Below are positions 8,470 to 16,449 of a stretch of DNA of 64,000 nucleotides, one piece after another (within the stretch, counting starts at the first letter, position 1; every line of letters starts with the position of its first letter). The DNA is taken from the NCBI RefSeq assembly GCF_014640555.1, contig NZ_BMHE01000003.1:222147-286146 (forward strand). The letters run 5' to 3'. The position numbers and the translations under genes are program-made. This DNA is from Paenibacillus marchantiophytorum (GTDB lineage Bacteria; Bacillota; Bacilli; Paenibacillales; NBRC-103111). The notes beneath the pieces were generated by a model. That model saw only the letters and a program-made list of their open reading frames with translations. It searched no databases and was not told the origin of the DNA.

Positions 8470-9432
8470 CTATTTAACTTCTACAACAATCGGATCAAGC
8501 AATCGGCCATGTACATATGGCAGCAAACGCCAACGTCCAACTTCTGGCAGCATCATCAACGTAGGCGCATGACGATCGGCTCCATTTAGTTCTCCGGCCA
8601 AGGCATTCGATGAAGCCAACGGATTTGAAGAGAAAACATCGATAATGTTATCTGAACCTTCTTTCACCGCTTTTATCTGGAAGGGGCCGTTTAGTTGATC
8701 TTCATTTCCCCAGAAATGCCACATATATTTTTGTTCGTTACCAGCAATAAATCCAGCATCAATAAAGCCAATCTTCTGCTCTGTCCCCCGCATGAAGTAA
8801 TTGTCTGACACGAACTGCGGGCTGATCTCCCATAAAGGACTATCCAAATACACTGTCACATTACCATACATCTTCTCGTCCAGTAACACATCTATTCGCC
8901 ACATCCCTTCAAGCGGAAGTGCGAATCGCAGAGCATACCTGTCAAGCCCAGGATAACCATTACTAGGAGTTGCAATTTTATCGGATGAGATCGTCTCTTG
9001 ACTTCCAGATTGGAGGTGTACGGCTTGAATCACCATTATTTTCCCAATAAAGGTCTCCATCGGAGCCTCAAAGTGAAGGATATATCCGTTTGTTTCGCCT
9101 GCTCTTGCATTTGGCTGAGGAGCGATTGAAAATAACAAACGTCCGTGATCATAGTATTCTTTCCGCTCGCTCAAACTTACCTTGGCCTTATGTGTATTCA
9201 GAAAACCAGTACCTACTGTAAAAGCTTCCTCTATTTTCCCTGACAAACCACCTATGAGCAGTACAATCGCTAATGTTAACGCAGCAGCAACCACTTTGTA
9301 AATGCGCCTATTATCACGACGTGTTTCACTAACACGATGAATGACTTTATTCTTCAATTTCATTGTAAAATGTCGATCTGTAAAAGGTGATTCTGCCATT
9401 TCTTCCGCCCAGACAGGTTTTTTACCGCTCAT
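8470..9432 (-). CDS. Membrane protein encoded with an ECF sigma factor, putative anti-sigma factor
   Basis: A 320-residue protein with a cytoplasmic N-terminus of about 45 residues, one membrane helix (about 47-65, VVAAALTLAIVLLIGGL) and a large extracytoplasmic beta-rich domain. The start is 2 bp after the end of the ECF sigma gene, so the two are translationally coupled. That position and one-helix topology are typical of anti-sigma factors, but I see no zinc-binding HxxxCxxC motif. The outer domain resembles the DUF4871-type proteins of Bacillus and Paenibacillus as I remember them; this is uncertain. It may sense a cell-envelope signal and release the sigma factor. Confidence 0.7.
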   Translation of the reverse strand: MSGKKPVWAEEMAESPFTDRHFTMKLKNKVIHRVSETRRDNRRIYKVVAAALTLAIVLLIGGLSGKIEEAFTVGTGFLNTHKAKVSLSERKEYYDHGRLLFSIAPQPNARAGETNGYILHFEAPMETFIGKIMVIQAVHLQSGSQETISSDKIATPSNGYPGLDRYALRFALPLEGMWRIDVLLDEKMYGNVTVYLDSPLWEISPQFVSDNYFMRGTEQKIGFIDAGFIAGNEQKYMWHFWGNEDQLNGPFQIKAVKEGSDNIIDVFSSNPLASSNALAGELNGADRHAPTLMMLPEVGRWRLLPYVHGRLLDPIVVEVK

Positions 9433-9434
9433 AG

Positions 9435-9986
9435 CTATTCCTCCTCCTGATTTGGGGCCAACAGTTCATTCATTTTCTTCTTTGCACGATAAGATCTTGA
9501 TTTGACAGTACCTACGGAAACCCCTAATAACTTCGCTATCTCATTCAATTTAAGCCCATAATGGTAATCCAGCACTAACACTTCCCTATATTTCCGTGGC
9601 AATGTCATCACTGTTCCCCATAAGTTGAGGTTTTCAATTCGATCAAATAACACCTGTTCAGCTGCCGGGGAGACACTTTTTGAATACAAACGATCAGTTA
9701 AAGTAACTTTCCGAAGAAATGCTCCTTGTAAATAATGAAGCGCTTTATTTCTCGTTATGGTAAGTAACCAACTTTTTACTGAACATTCCCCACGAAACGC
9801 ATACATTCCCTTATACGCAGCTAGAAACACTTCTTGCGATAAATCGTCCGCGACATCTGGTCGGTGTGTCAAAAAGAAAGCAAAGTTCCACACATCATCC
9901 CCGAACTTATTCATTAAGTCTCTCAATACCAGGTCTCGGTCATAGCCCTTAACCAAATGCTTTAAGTATTCCAAATCGTTCGACAA
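9435..9986 (-). CDS. ECF-type RNA polymerase sigma factor
   Basis: A 183-residue sigma-70 family factor of the extracytoplasmic function group. Region 2 includes DDLSQEVFLAAYKGM and the promoter-melting SVKSWLLTITRNKAL; region 4 includes LPRKYREVLVLDYHYGLKLNEIA followed by the helix-turn-helix LLGVSVGTVKSRSYRAKKKM. The open frame extends to a GTG at 10019, but GAGGTGA lies 5 nt before a TTG at 9986, which I take as the start. It is followed 2 bp later by a membrane protein, probably its regulator. Possible targets include the neighbouring multicopper oxidase operon, where GGAAAC elements are found. Confidence 0.88.
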   Translation of the reverse strand: MSNDLEYLKHLVKGYDRDLVLRDLMNKFGDDVWNFAFFLTHRPDVADDLSQEVFLAAYKGMYAFRGECSVKSWLLTITRNKALHYLQGAFLRKVTLTDRLYSKSVSPAAEQVLFDRIENLNLWGTVMTLPRKYREVLVLDYHYGLKLNEIAKLLGVSVGTVKSRSYRAKKKMNELLAPNQEEE

Positions 9987-10060
9987 TGCGCTCACCTCTA
10001 TAAATAGACCGAACAACACCCAAAAGGTTCCTTTTTCGTTAAAAAGCTTTCTCTAACCTG

Positions 10061-10101
10061 TAAAAAAAGGCGTACAAACTGTTGTCAGTTTGTACGCCTT
10101 T
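10061..10101 (-). terminator. Rho-independent terminator of the arsR-flavoprotein operon
   Basis: A perfect hairpin with arms AAGGCGTACAAACT and AGTTTGTACGCCTT, loop GTTGTC, followed on the minus strand by seven T. It lies just after the stop codon at 10114. Confidence 0.92.
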
Positions 10102-10113
10102 ATGGACGTTTCA

Positions 10114-11469
10114 TCATTCGTGCTTGCTCGAACCGTTACAGCATGAAGATTTTGACGTCTTTAATTGGGGGGCTGGTGAACAACAACTTGTGACATCGGC
10201 TCTAATACTGCATACCCCTGCTTCCGGCAGTCTAAGTTCCACTCTCTCTGCTGCTTCGCGATCTCCTGCAAGATAGGAGACAACGGAACGCACTTGTTCA
10301 TACCCTGTGGCCATCAAAAAAGTTGGTGCTCTGCCATAGCTCTTTGCTCCGACAATGTAGAGGTCCTTTTCTGGTTGACGTAGTTCCTTCTCTCCATGTG
10401 GTCTCACAGTACCACAACTATGAACATTCGGATCGATCAAAGGTGCCAGTTCCATTGCACTTTCTAGACTAGGATCTGCCAAAACCCTAACTTCTCTTAG
10501 AAAGGAGAAATCTGGGCGAGAACCAGTATTGGCAACAATTTCATCAATCCCATCGATCCGTTGAAATTCACCATTCAAAGTTCCGATGACTTGAATTTTA
10601 TCTTTATTCTTTTTTACCTCTTGCACAAAAAATGGCGTTATTATTTTCACATTGCCTGATTCGACAAGTTTTTGAATCCGTTTTCCGAGCTCTCCTCTTG
10701 CCGCAAGTTGATCTTGCTCCCTTCCTCCGTAAACATCTTCCAAGTTAGATTTTCTCAAGACCCAAACAATTTCAGTTTCCGGTACTATCCCCTTGAGTTC
10801 TCCAAGTTCCAATAATGTATTAATCGCAGAATGACCACTGCCCACAACAAGCACTTTCTTTCCACTATAACGATCTTTATGCTTATGAAGAATATCAGGT
10901 ATTCCGTAGGATATTTGCTTACTGAAAGCTTGTTCTTCTGTTGTCCATACACCTTCAGATCGGATTGGATTGGGATTCGTCCAGGTCCCGGAGGCATCAA
11001 TGACGGCTTTAGCCTTTACGATGCTACGTTCACCATTCATTTCAACGTGCAAAACAAACGGAAGATCCTCCCGGCCATGCGTTTTAACTTTATTTAAGCC
11101 TTCACGGCTCACAGCAACCACTTTGGCACTCAAGTATAGGAATGGTTTAATTTCGGGCAATTCAGCGAAAGGTGTCAAATAGTCTTTAACCATTTCTAAT
11201 CCTGTGGGAATATCTAACGGATTCGGAGCATTCCAACCGTGTGAAATAAGCAATTGTTTAGCTGCTTTATCGATATTGTATTCCCATGGTGAAAAGAGGC
11301 GTACATGAGCCCATTGAAGGATGCTAGCTCCCACCGCATGACCAACATCAAATAGTACAAACGATTCCCCACGAGTAACTAGATGGGCTGCAGCGGCAAG
11401 ACCTACAGGTCCAGCACCTATAATGGCTACTGGCAGTTGTGCTTTGGACAAACTGGAATATTGATTCAT
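10114..11469 (-). CDS. Flavin-dependent monooxygenase-like protein of an arsenical operon, Cys-rich C-terminus
   Basis: A 451-residue two-dinucleotide-binding flavoprotein. The FAD motif is GAGPVGLAAAAHL near the N-terminus and the NADPH motif is VVGSGHSAINTLLELG in the middle. The last 33 residues contain five cysteines, including two CC pairs (TSCCSP and SSCCNG), which look like a soft-metal or metalloid site. It follows an ArsR repressor gene of the CVCDLC type, and an operator identical in design to those ahead of arsR lies just upstream. Flavoproteins called ArsO occur in such places in other bacteria, but their reaction is poorly known. No arsenite pump or arsenate reductase is nearby. 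GGAGGT lies 6 nt before the ATG used here; another ATG is 3 bp upstream. Confidence 0.8.
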   Translation of the reverse strand: MNQYSSLSKAQLPVAIIGAGPVGLAAAAHLVTRGESFVLFDVGHAVGASILQWAHVRLFSPWEYNIDKAAKQLLISHGWNAPNPLDIPTGLEMVKDYLTPFAELPEIKPFLYLSAKVVAVSREGLNKVKTHGREDLPFVLHVEMNGERSIVKAKAVIDASGTWTNPNPIRSEGVWTTEEQAFSKQISYGIPDILHKHKDRYSGKKVLVVGSGHSAINTLLELGELKGIVPETEIVWVLRKSNLEDVYGGREQDQLAARGELGKRIQKLVESGNVKIITPFFVQEVKKNKDKIQVIGTLNGEFQRIDGIDEIVANTGSRPDFSFLREVRVLADPSLESAMELAPLIDPNVHSCGTVRPHGEKELRQPEKDLYIVGAKSYGRAPTFLMATGYEQVRSVVSYLAGDREAAERVELRLPEAGVCSIRADVTSCCSPAPQLKTSKSSCCNGSSKHE

Positions 11470-11502
11470 CATACGACCTCCAGGTTATAATTCAGTTCTA
11501 TT

Positions 11503-11520
11503 AATCAAGAAAATTTGATT
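11503..11520. promoter_or_regulatory. ArsR-type operator 1 (ahead of the flavoprotein gene)
   Basis: Inverted repeat ATCAA-N6-TTGAT (11504-11519) in the 66-bp gap between arsR and the flavoprotein gene. It has the same half-sites and the same 6-bp spacing as the two sites ahead of arsR, so the second gene may have its own ArsR-controlled promoter or an internal roadblock. Confidence 0.75.
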
Positions 11521-11535
11521 TATTAAACAAAAAAA

Positions 11536-11877
11536 TTAAGATCCGCTCGGTTTAAAAATGCAGCACAATTGTTCTGAAAGCAGTGCATTAACTTCACTCG
11601 AATGGATTTCATAGTAACTCCAGGTGCCGATGATTTCTTTTGTAATAAGATTGGCATCCAACAAGATTTTTAAGTGATACGATAATTTGGATTGAGCCAT
11701 TTCTACGATATCGCATAGATCACAAACACATGTTTTTCCACGTTGCGTTAGCTCATACATAATCTGCAGTCTCTTGCGGTCTGCTAACGCTTTAAACTTT
11801 GCTTCAAAGGTTTCGAAAAATGCCTCACTTGGAGCAGTCTTGGCTGTTACCTGATTTAAAGGAATGACGGTTTTCAT
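11536..11877 (-). CDS. arsR: ArsR/SmtB-family metalloid-responsive repressor
   Basis: A 113-residue winged-helix repressor. The helix-turn-helix region carries C50-V-C52-D-L-C55, the ELCVCDL-like site that binds As(III) or Sb(III) in ArsR proteins, followed by QSKLSYHLKILLDANLI. The C-terminus has a further CC pair. A longer frame starts at 11895, but GGGTGAG lies 4 nt before the ATG at 11877 and nothing precedes the other. Binding of the metalloid should release it from the three ATCAA-N6-TTGAT sites around the operon. Confidence 0.9.
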   Translation of the reverse strand: MKTVIPLNQVTAKTAPSEAFFETFEAKFKALADRKRLQIMYELTQRGKTCVCDLCDIVEMAQSKLSYHLKILLDANLITKEIIGTWSYYEIHSSEVNALLSEQLCCIFKPSGS

Positions 11878-11897
11878 TATTCTCACCCAATTCATTC

Positions 11898-11913
11898 ATC
11901 AATATTTTTTGAT
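11898..11913. promoter_or_regulatory. ArsR-type operator 2
   Basis: Inverted repeat ATCAA-TATTTT-TTGAT, 20 bp upstream of the arsR start codon used here. Confidence 0.75.
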
Positions 11914-11953
11914 CTAGATACATTATAACCCACTCTGCATTCTAATGCAATTA

Positions 11954-11977
11954 CTTAATCAATTTTTCTTGATTAAG
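11954..11977. promoter_or_regulatory. ArsR-type operator 3, perfect 9-bp dyad
   Basis: Perfect inverted repeat CTTAATCAA-N6-TTGATTAAG, centred about 60 bp upstream of operator 2. The inner ATCAA/TTGAT and 6-bp spacing match the other two sites. Confidence 0.85.
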
Positions 11978-12025
11978 ACATTTAGCCTAAATACCGGATT
12001 CCCTTCCCGGACAATTCGTTGCCAA

Positions 12026-12350
12026 ATAACGGTTTTCAACAAACTAGCGGAACCTAGTTCCCTTTGGGCTTTGCAATGACAGAGAGTGTCGTGTGAAAAG
12101 GAACTATGATCCTCTATATGGCGGGAACTGGGGTAAACGTAGCCTGAAAGGGAACTGAGATCCGCTATTTAAGCGGAACCTACCGATTCCAACTGGGAAA
12201 TGGTGACATAGCGGATCGTAGTTCCCTCTGGCGTAGAATATGGCGGTTTTCAGAATTATAGCGTACTGTAGTTCCCTCCAACTCGCGATCATGACACTTA
12301 TTGCTATAAACGCGGCTTCACGTTCCCTTATCTCCGCGCGATAGCACAAC
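12026..12350. repeat. Dispersed intergenic repeat, type A (locus R3a)
   Basis: Five 20-bp motifs in the order forward, inverted, inverted, forward, forward at about 12041-12064, 12096-12118, 12147-12170, 12208-12227 and 12258-12277. Order, spacing and spacers match 120-455 almost throughout, so the two are copies of one about 330-bp element. The only open frame inside is a shadow. Confidence 0.88.
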
Positions 12351-12359
12351 TAGAGGATC

Positions 12360-12605
12360 TTATTCTCCCAAATACCAAGTCAATGAACCTTGAGGCAAGC
12401 CCAGGTCTCCTTACGAACTCAACGCCCTTTATTCGCTCCAAATCGCTCTTTCTGAAAATCTAATGAATGCCAGAAGCGCTATCTCAAACAAAAGAACACC
12501 TTTCCGCCTAAAAGCTGCTCGATAGCGCCAACTCCGTTCATTAAATCGCCAAAGTAGCCATTTTCTCAGCTATAAGCATCATTTAGTTCATTAGATGCGA
12601 CGTGC
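12360..12605. repeat. Dispersed intergenic repeat, type C (locus R3b)
   Basis: Directly follows a type A copy. It holds two inverted motifs (TACGAACTCAACGCCCTTTA and TAATGAATGCCAGAAGCGCT types) and two forward motifs (GATAGCGCCAACTCCGTTCA and ATAAGCATCATTTAGTTCAT types) at about 50-60 bp spacing. It is a copy of the unit seen at 33375-33625 and three times at 54400-55375. Confidence 0.85.
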
Positions 12606-12626
12606 TTATTTCTGTTAATTTAGCAA

Positions 12627-13322
12627 TCAGCTTAAAACATAACCGCCATCGGGAAAGAGCGTACTCCCCGTCGTATAGCGATTTGTCATTAAGTAAACTA
12701 CGGAATGCGCAACGTCTTCGACATCCCCCACTCGCTTCAACAGACACATCCCTTTATAGGCCTCGTAAGCTTCCGTCCGTTCTTTCTCTGTTCGGATGGT
12801 GCCAGGAGCAACCACATTAACGCGCACTGGAGCCAGCTCAATGGCCAGCGCTTTGCCCAAGCTTTCAATGGCGCCATTACAAGCTGCATATGAAGCAGCG
12901 CCAGGAATGGGTCTTTGCCCGGCTGCGCCTGACATCAGCACAATAGAACCACTCTGTGAGATATAGGGAACCGCATGCTTGGCAGCATAATACTGCGGCC
13001 AGAACTTTCCATTGAAACTGCTCTCAGCAATGTCCGAATCTGCCGATATAGGTCCGAGTACATAAGCGGCTCCAGGTGTGAACAGATGATCGAAATGACC
13101 CACCTTTTCAAAAAAAGCTTTGAGTGCTTCCTCATTCTTGTTATCCACTTGAATCACTTGAAGGGCATCACTATTGATTTCTGCTTTGGCTTTCTCCAAT
13201 TTCTCTAACGATCGTCCAGCAATGACAACACTGGCGCCTTGCTCTATAGCTGCCTTAGCGGTCGCCAAACCGATGCCTGTGCTTCCGCCGATAATAATTA
13301 CGCGTTTGTCTTTCAGTGTCAT
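12627..13322 (-). CDS. SDR-family oxidoreductase with altered catalytic motif
   Basis: A 231-residue short-chain dehydrogenase/reductase. The NAD(P) motif GGSTGIGLATAKA is near the N-terminus, and APVRVNVVAPG and the C-terminal GSTLFPDGG are typical. The YxxxK motif reads Y-A-A-C-N: the catalytic lysine is replaced by asparagine, confirmed from the codons. Some SDR subfamilies carry such an AxNGA variant, so the protein may be a divergent enzyme rather than dead. GGGAG lies 9 nt before the ATG used. It is the last gene in a same-strand series after DUF917 and PucR. Confidence 0.85.
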   Translation of the reverse strand: MTLKDKRVIIIGGSTGIGLATAKAAIEQGASVVIAGRSLEKLEKAKAEINSDALQVIQVDNKNEEALKAFFEKVGHFDHLFTPGAAYVLGPISADSDIAESSFNGKFWPQYYAAKHAVPYISQSGSIVLMSGAAGQRPIPGAASYAACNGAIESLGKALAIELAPVRVNVVAPGTIRTEKERTEAYEAYKGMCLLKRVGDVEDVAHSVVYLMTNRYTTGSTLFPDGGYVLS

Positions 13323-13451
13323 TATGATCTTCTCCCTCACTTATATGCTCTCAAACTATACTTCAAATATAGCAAGAAGGGCCCTGCCCTCCTATGGAGT
13401 GGGACCCAAAATAGATAGCCTCCATTTGGGCAGCGTCACAAAAGCAGCGTG

Positions 13452-15002
13452 TTACTTCCCTCTTACCCGTTTCAACTTCCAAAACCGAATCGCTAATACA
13501 AGCCTCAAATGAACCTCGGCGTCATTCAATTCTTTTTGCAAAATCTCTCTAATGCGCTCCAAACGGTATAAGACGGAATTCCGATGGATAAATAGCTCTT
13601 CGGCCACTTGTTTCGTATTACTTCCCAATCTTAAGTAGGCTTCCAAAGTAATTAATAAATTCGCTCCGAATTCCTGATCATACCCTTCCAATGGTGCAAT
13701 GAACTCTTCATACAATACGTTTAATACGTGGTGATCAGAGGTGTCCATGAGCAATTGTTCGACTAAAACATCCTTGATATGAACAACCGTTTGCTTAGGC
13801 AAACTGATCTCTCCGATGGTCAAAGCCTTCTGAGCCTCTCGACAACTGTCAGCAATTCCGCTAATCCGCTCCCGGAAACTCCCTACTCCGCAAACGAAAC
13901 GTATATCTTCATTGAAGCCATAATGATTCGCTTTGGTCAAAAGGTCCCTGACGAACTGTTCGGTTTCTTTGCGCTGGTTATCTATGTCCTTTTGAGCCAA
14001 GTGGCATAAGATCAGGAGCTGCCCGTTAATCTCTACCCCTTTGCGCGCAAAGCTTCCGGGGTTGTTAATCTCGCGCAGCAGCCAATGATTCAAATTATTG
14101 ATCTTTTCATTGTCCATTGCTACTGAGCTTGAATTCTTCATGACAATGACATAAGGAAAGGAGCCGAGTGGGATACCCAGGCGTTTGGCCCGATAATTCA
14201 GCAGCTCTTCCTGATGGTTGGAACCCGACAACAGCTCGACTAGAAAAGCTTCCTGTTCCCGCTCCAGATGCAGCTGCTGGGATTGCCGAATTGTAAATTC
14301 CAGAGCTAATACGGTAATCGCATGTTCCAGACAGCTTATCTCGAAATGATCCTGCTCTCCCAGCTTGCGCGTGATGGCCAAATAACCAAACTTACGACTG
14401 CCTACGCGAACGTCGTGCTTCTCTGCTATGTTCGCTTTGGCGAAATTGATCGTGCCGCTTTCTATTTCTCCCTGGCTGTTGACTACCGCGGCTTCGCATT
14501 GCAGGAGCTGACCAATCAATATAACAAGTTCAGTCGTCCTTCGGTTCAATACTAAATTCGTAAACTGCTGATTCACTTCACGCAGTTCGCGAAGCATATA
14601 AGCTTGTCGCTGAAGAATCTGATCTAGAATGGATCGAGTCATGTCCATGAAAGGAACTTCAAGTGGAATATCAAATAAAGGAATGTTATACAAATTACTT
14701 TTGTAAATAGCTTCCTCAGGCACCTCTTGAAGAAACCGCCTCGTCTTAATGCCAACCGCAGAGCCGCCGACCCTATGCATCTCATCAAGCAAACCGCACA
14801 GCATGGTAGGCTCGTGACGGAAAGAATATCCTGTCGTGAGGATAAGTTCATTGGGTCGCAGCCAACCTGTCAGATCCGGCATCTCCATGCTATCGATATA
14901 ATAAATTTCATTCGTTACGCCGGCTTGCCCACCGATAATTTTGGCATCTCGAAACAAGGGCATTTGCAGCAAATGCTGCACAGTAAAAGGGGTGTTCTCC
15001 AT
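13452..15002 (-). CDS. PucR-family transcriptional regulator
   Basis: A 516-residue regulator. The N-terminal PucR domain (about 5-125; TVQHLLQMPLF, LRPNELILTTGYSF) is followed by a GGDEF-like middle region and a C-terminal PucR helix-turn-helix (LGSNTKQVAEELFIHRNSVLYRLERI). PucR in Bacillus controls purine catabolism genes. Here it follows a DUF917 gene and the divergent NCS1 permease gene, so it probably activates both in response to a nucleobase-related compound. GAGGTGAGCGT precedes the ATG. Confidence 0.9.
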   Translation of the reverse strand: MENTPFTVQHLLQMPLFRDAKIIGGQAGVTNEIYYIDSMEMPDLTGWLRPNELILTTGYSFRHEPTMLCGLLDEMHRVGGSAVGIKTRRFLQEVPEEAIYKSNLYNIPLFDIPLEVPFMDMTRSILDQILQRQAYMLRELREVNQQFTNLVLNRRTTELVILIGQLLQCEAAVVNSQGEIESGTINFAKANIAEKHDVRVGSRKFGYLAITRKLGEQDHFEISCLEHAITVLALEFTIRQSQQLHLEREQEAFLVELLSGSNHQEELLNYRAKRLGIPLGSFPYVIVMKNSSSVAMDNEKINNLNHWLLREINNPGSFARKGVEINGQLLILCHLAQKDIDNQRKETEQFVRDLLTKANHYGFNEDIRFVCGVGSFRERISGIADSCREAQKALTIGEISLPKQTVVHIKDVLVEQLLMDTSDHHVLNVLYEEFIAPLEGYDQEFGANLLITLEAYLRLGSNTKQVAEELFIHRNSVLYRLERIREILQKELNDAEVHLRLVLAIRFWKLKRVRGK

Positions 15003-15090
15003 ACGCTCACCTCAAGTAAATGGTTAACTCGATGTTACCACAATTTCAATAGAAAGCTAGATTGATCCTAGTGGTGGGTGAGCGGATTGG

Positions 15091-16170
15091 TCAACGAGTT
15101 GATCTTCCTTCCGAATGATAAGCATTTATGGGTTTGCCAATAACCTCTTCAATCGATTGCAGCAAGTCAGATCTACTCATTGTAGTGCTTAGCAGCAGCT
15201 TACTTTTGGGCAAATAAATGATGGCGACGGCTTGGCCCTTGGTAATGGCTGCGGAAACGAGGGGTCTTGCCGTATTCGCATCAAGCGTCATGATTAAATC
15301 GGGAAAAGTCGCTAGCCGCTGCCCCTTATGTTCCAACGTCATATATTCGTTCCAAAATGTGAGTTCCCAATGTTCCTCGATCGTCACATGCCCAACATCG
15401 AAGCCTCCGTCGGTCTTCAGTGTGAACGCAGTAACAACACCGGACATGATAACCGTTCCGCCCAGTTTAGCACAAACAGCCTCAATGGCAGATTCGCCCT
15501 TATGGCTCAAAAGTGTTTCACCCAGTTCTATCGCCTGACTGATTGCTCCTGGCGCACCGTTTGCTGTCGCATAACCAACCGTCACCGGATTACGCGCGAC
15601 AGCAACTAGCCCACCCGCGTCGATAGAAACTCTCCTCACTAATGTTGAGGCTTGCTCGATCGTTCCTGACACGACAACCTCCGTATATCGGTTAGCCTGC
15701 CCACCTACAGCCGCTTGATGAGAAACATATCCAAGTCTTTCGTGAAGGTTCATTGCTCCCATGATCGATGTAGGATGAGCGCGGCCATTACATGCCAAAT
15801 CGACAACTGGAAGCCCTGTCACGACCGCCTGAAACCAACCATTCACCGTCGTGTTAGCGCCATTTTCGTTGGTGATGATGCCGTTGATCGGCTTTTTGAC
15901 CCTGTCTGACATCAGTTCCATAGCTCTGACATAGTGAATAGGTTTCACAAATTTCTCCTTCGCAGCTGGCGCTCCGACAAGTGATGTCGTAAGGACCATG
16001 TCGTCCTCCATCAGCTCATCTACTGAGAAAAGTTGGGGTGAGCCTACTTCCAGTGCCAATCTTCCCAGTTTCAGACCGTCTTCGATCCACCCGCCTCCGC
16101 CTCCGCCAAGAATAGCGCCGCCATATACAGCGAATTCCATCATCCGTTCATCCAAATATGTCTTCGCCAT
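15091..16170 (-). CDS. DUF917-family protein (S-methyl thiohydantoin desulfurase-like)
   Basis: A 359-residue cytoplasmic protein recognisable by the glycine-rich N-terminus (YGGAILGGGGGGW), the ATNGAPGAI segment and the overall length usual for DUF917. The family is often encoded with hydantoinases and nucleobase permeases, and some databases name a domain in it S-methyl thiohydantoin desulfurase. No separate hydantoinase gene is seen here. It is divergent from an NCS1 permease over 279 bp that must hold both promoters. Confidence 0.82.
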   Translation of the reverse strand: MAKTYLDERMMEFAVYGGAILGGGGGGWIEDGLKLGRLALEVGSPQLFSVDELMEDDMVLTTSLVGAPAAKEKFVKPIHYVRAMELMSDRVKKPINGIITNENGANTTVNGWFQAVVTGLPVVDLACNGRAHPTSIMGAMNLHERLGYVSHQAAVGGQANRYTEVVVSGTIEQASTLVRRVSIDAGGLVAVARNPVTVGYATANGAPGAISQAIELGETLLSHKGESAIEAVCAKLGGTVIMSGVVTAFTLKTDGGFDVGHVTIEEHWELTFWNEYMTLEHKGQRLATFPDLIMTLDANTARPLVSAAITKGQAVAIIYLPKSKLLLSTTMSRSDLLQSIEEVIGKPINAYHSEGRSTR

Positions 16171-16449
16171 TTGTATTCCCTACTTACCTTTATTTTTTTG
16201 GAAACCCGCGACTGTATGTACATCTAAACGATATTTACAACCAAACTATATCAAAAGCCAACTTTCCTTCCTATGGAAAGCCTCCCAAATGCAAGACCTC
16301 CTTTTTAGGCGTCCCCACAATGACCCAGAGCCTGGAAACTGTGCACCCGCACAAGTGAACGTGGCTACGTTTGTTCGTTACAATATATTAAATTGTTCAC
16401 ACAAATTTTATAATTCAGAGGAAAATACAAACGCTGGAGGATGATTGTA

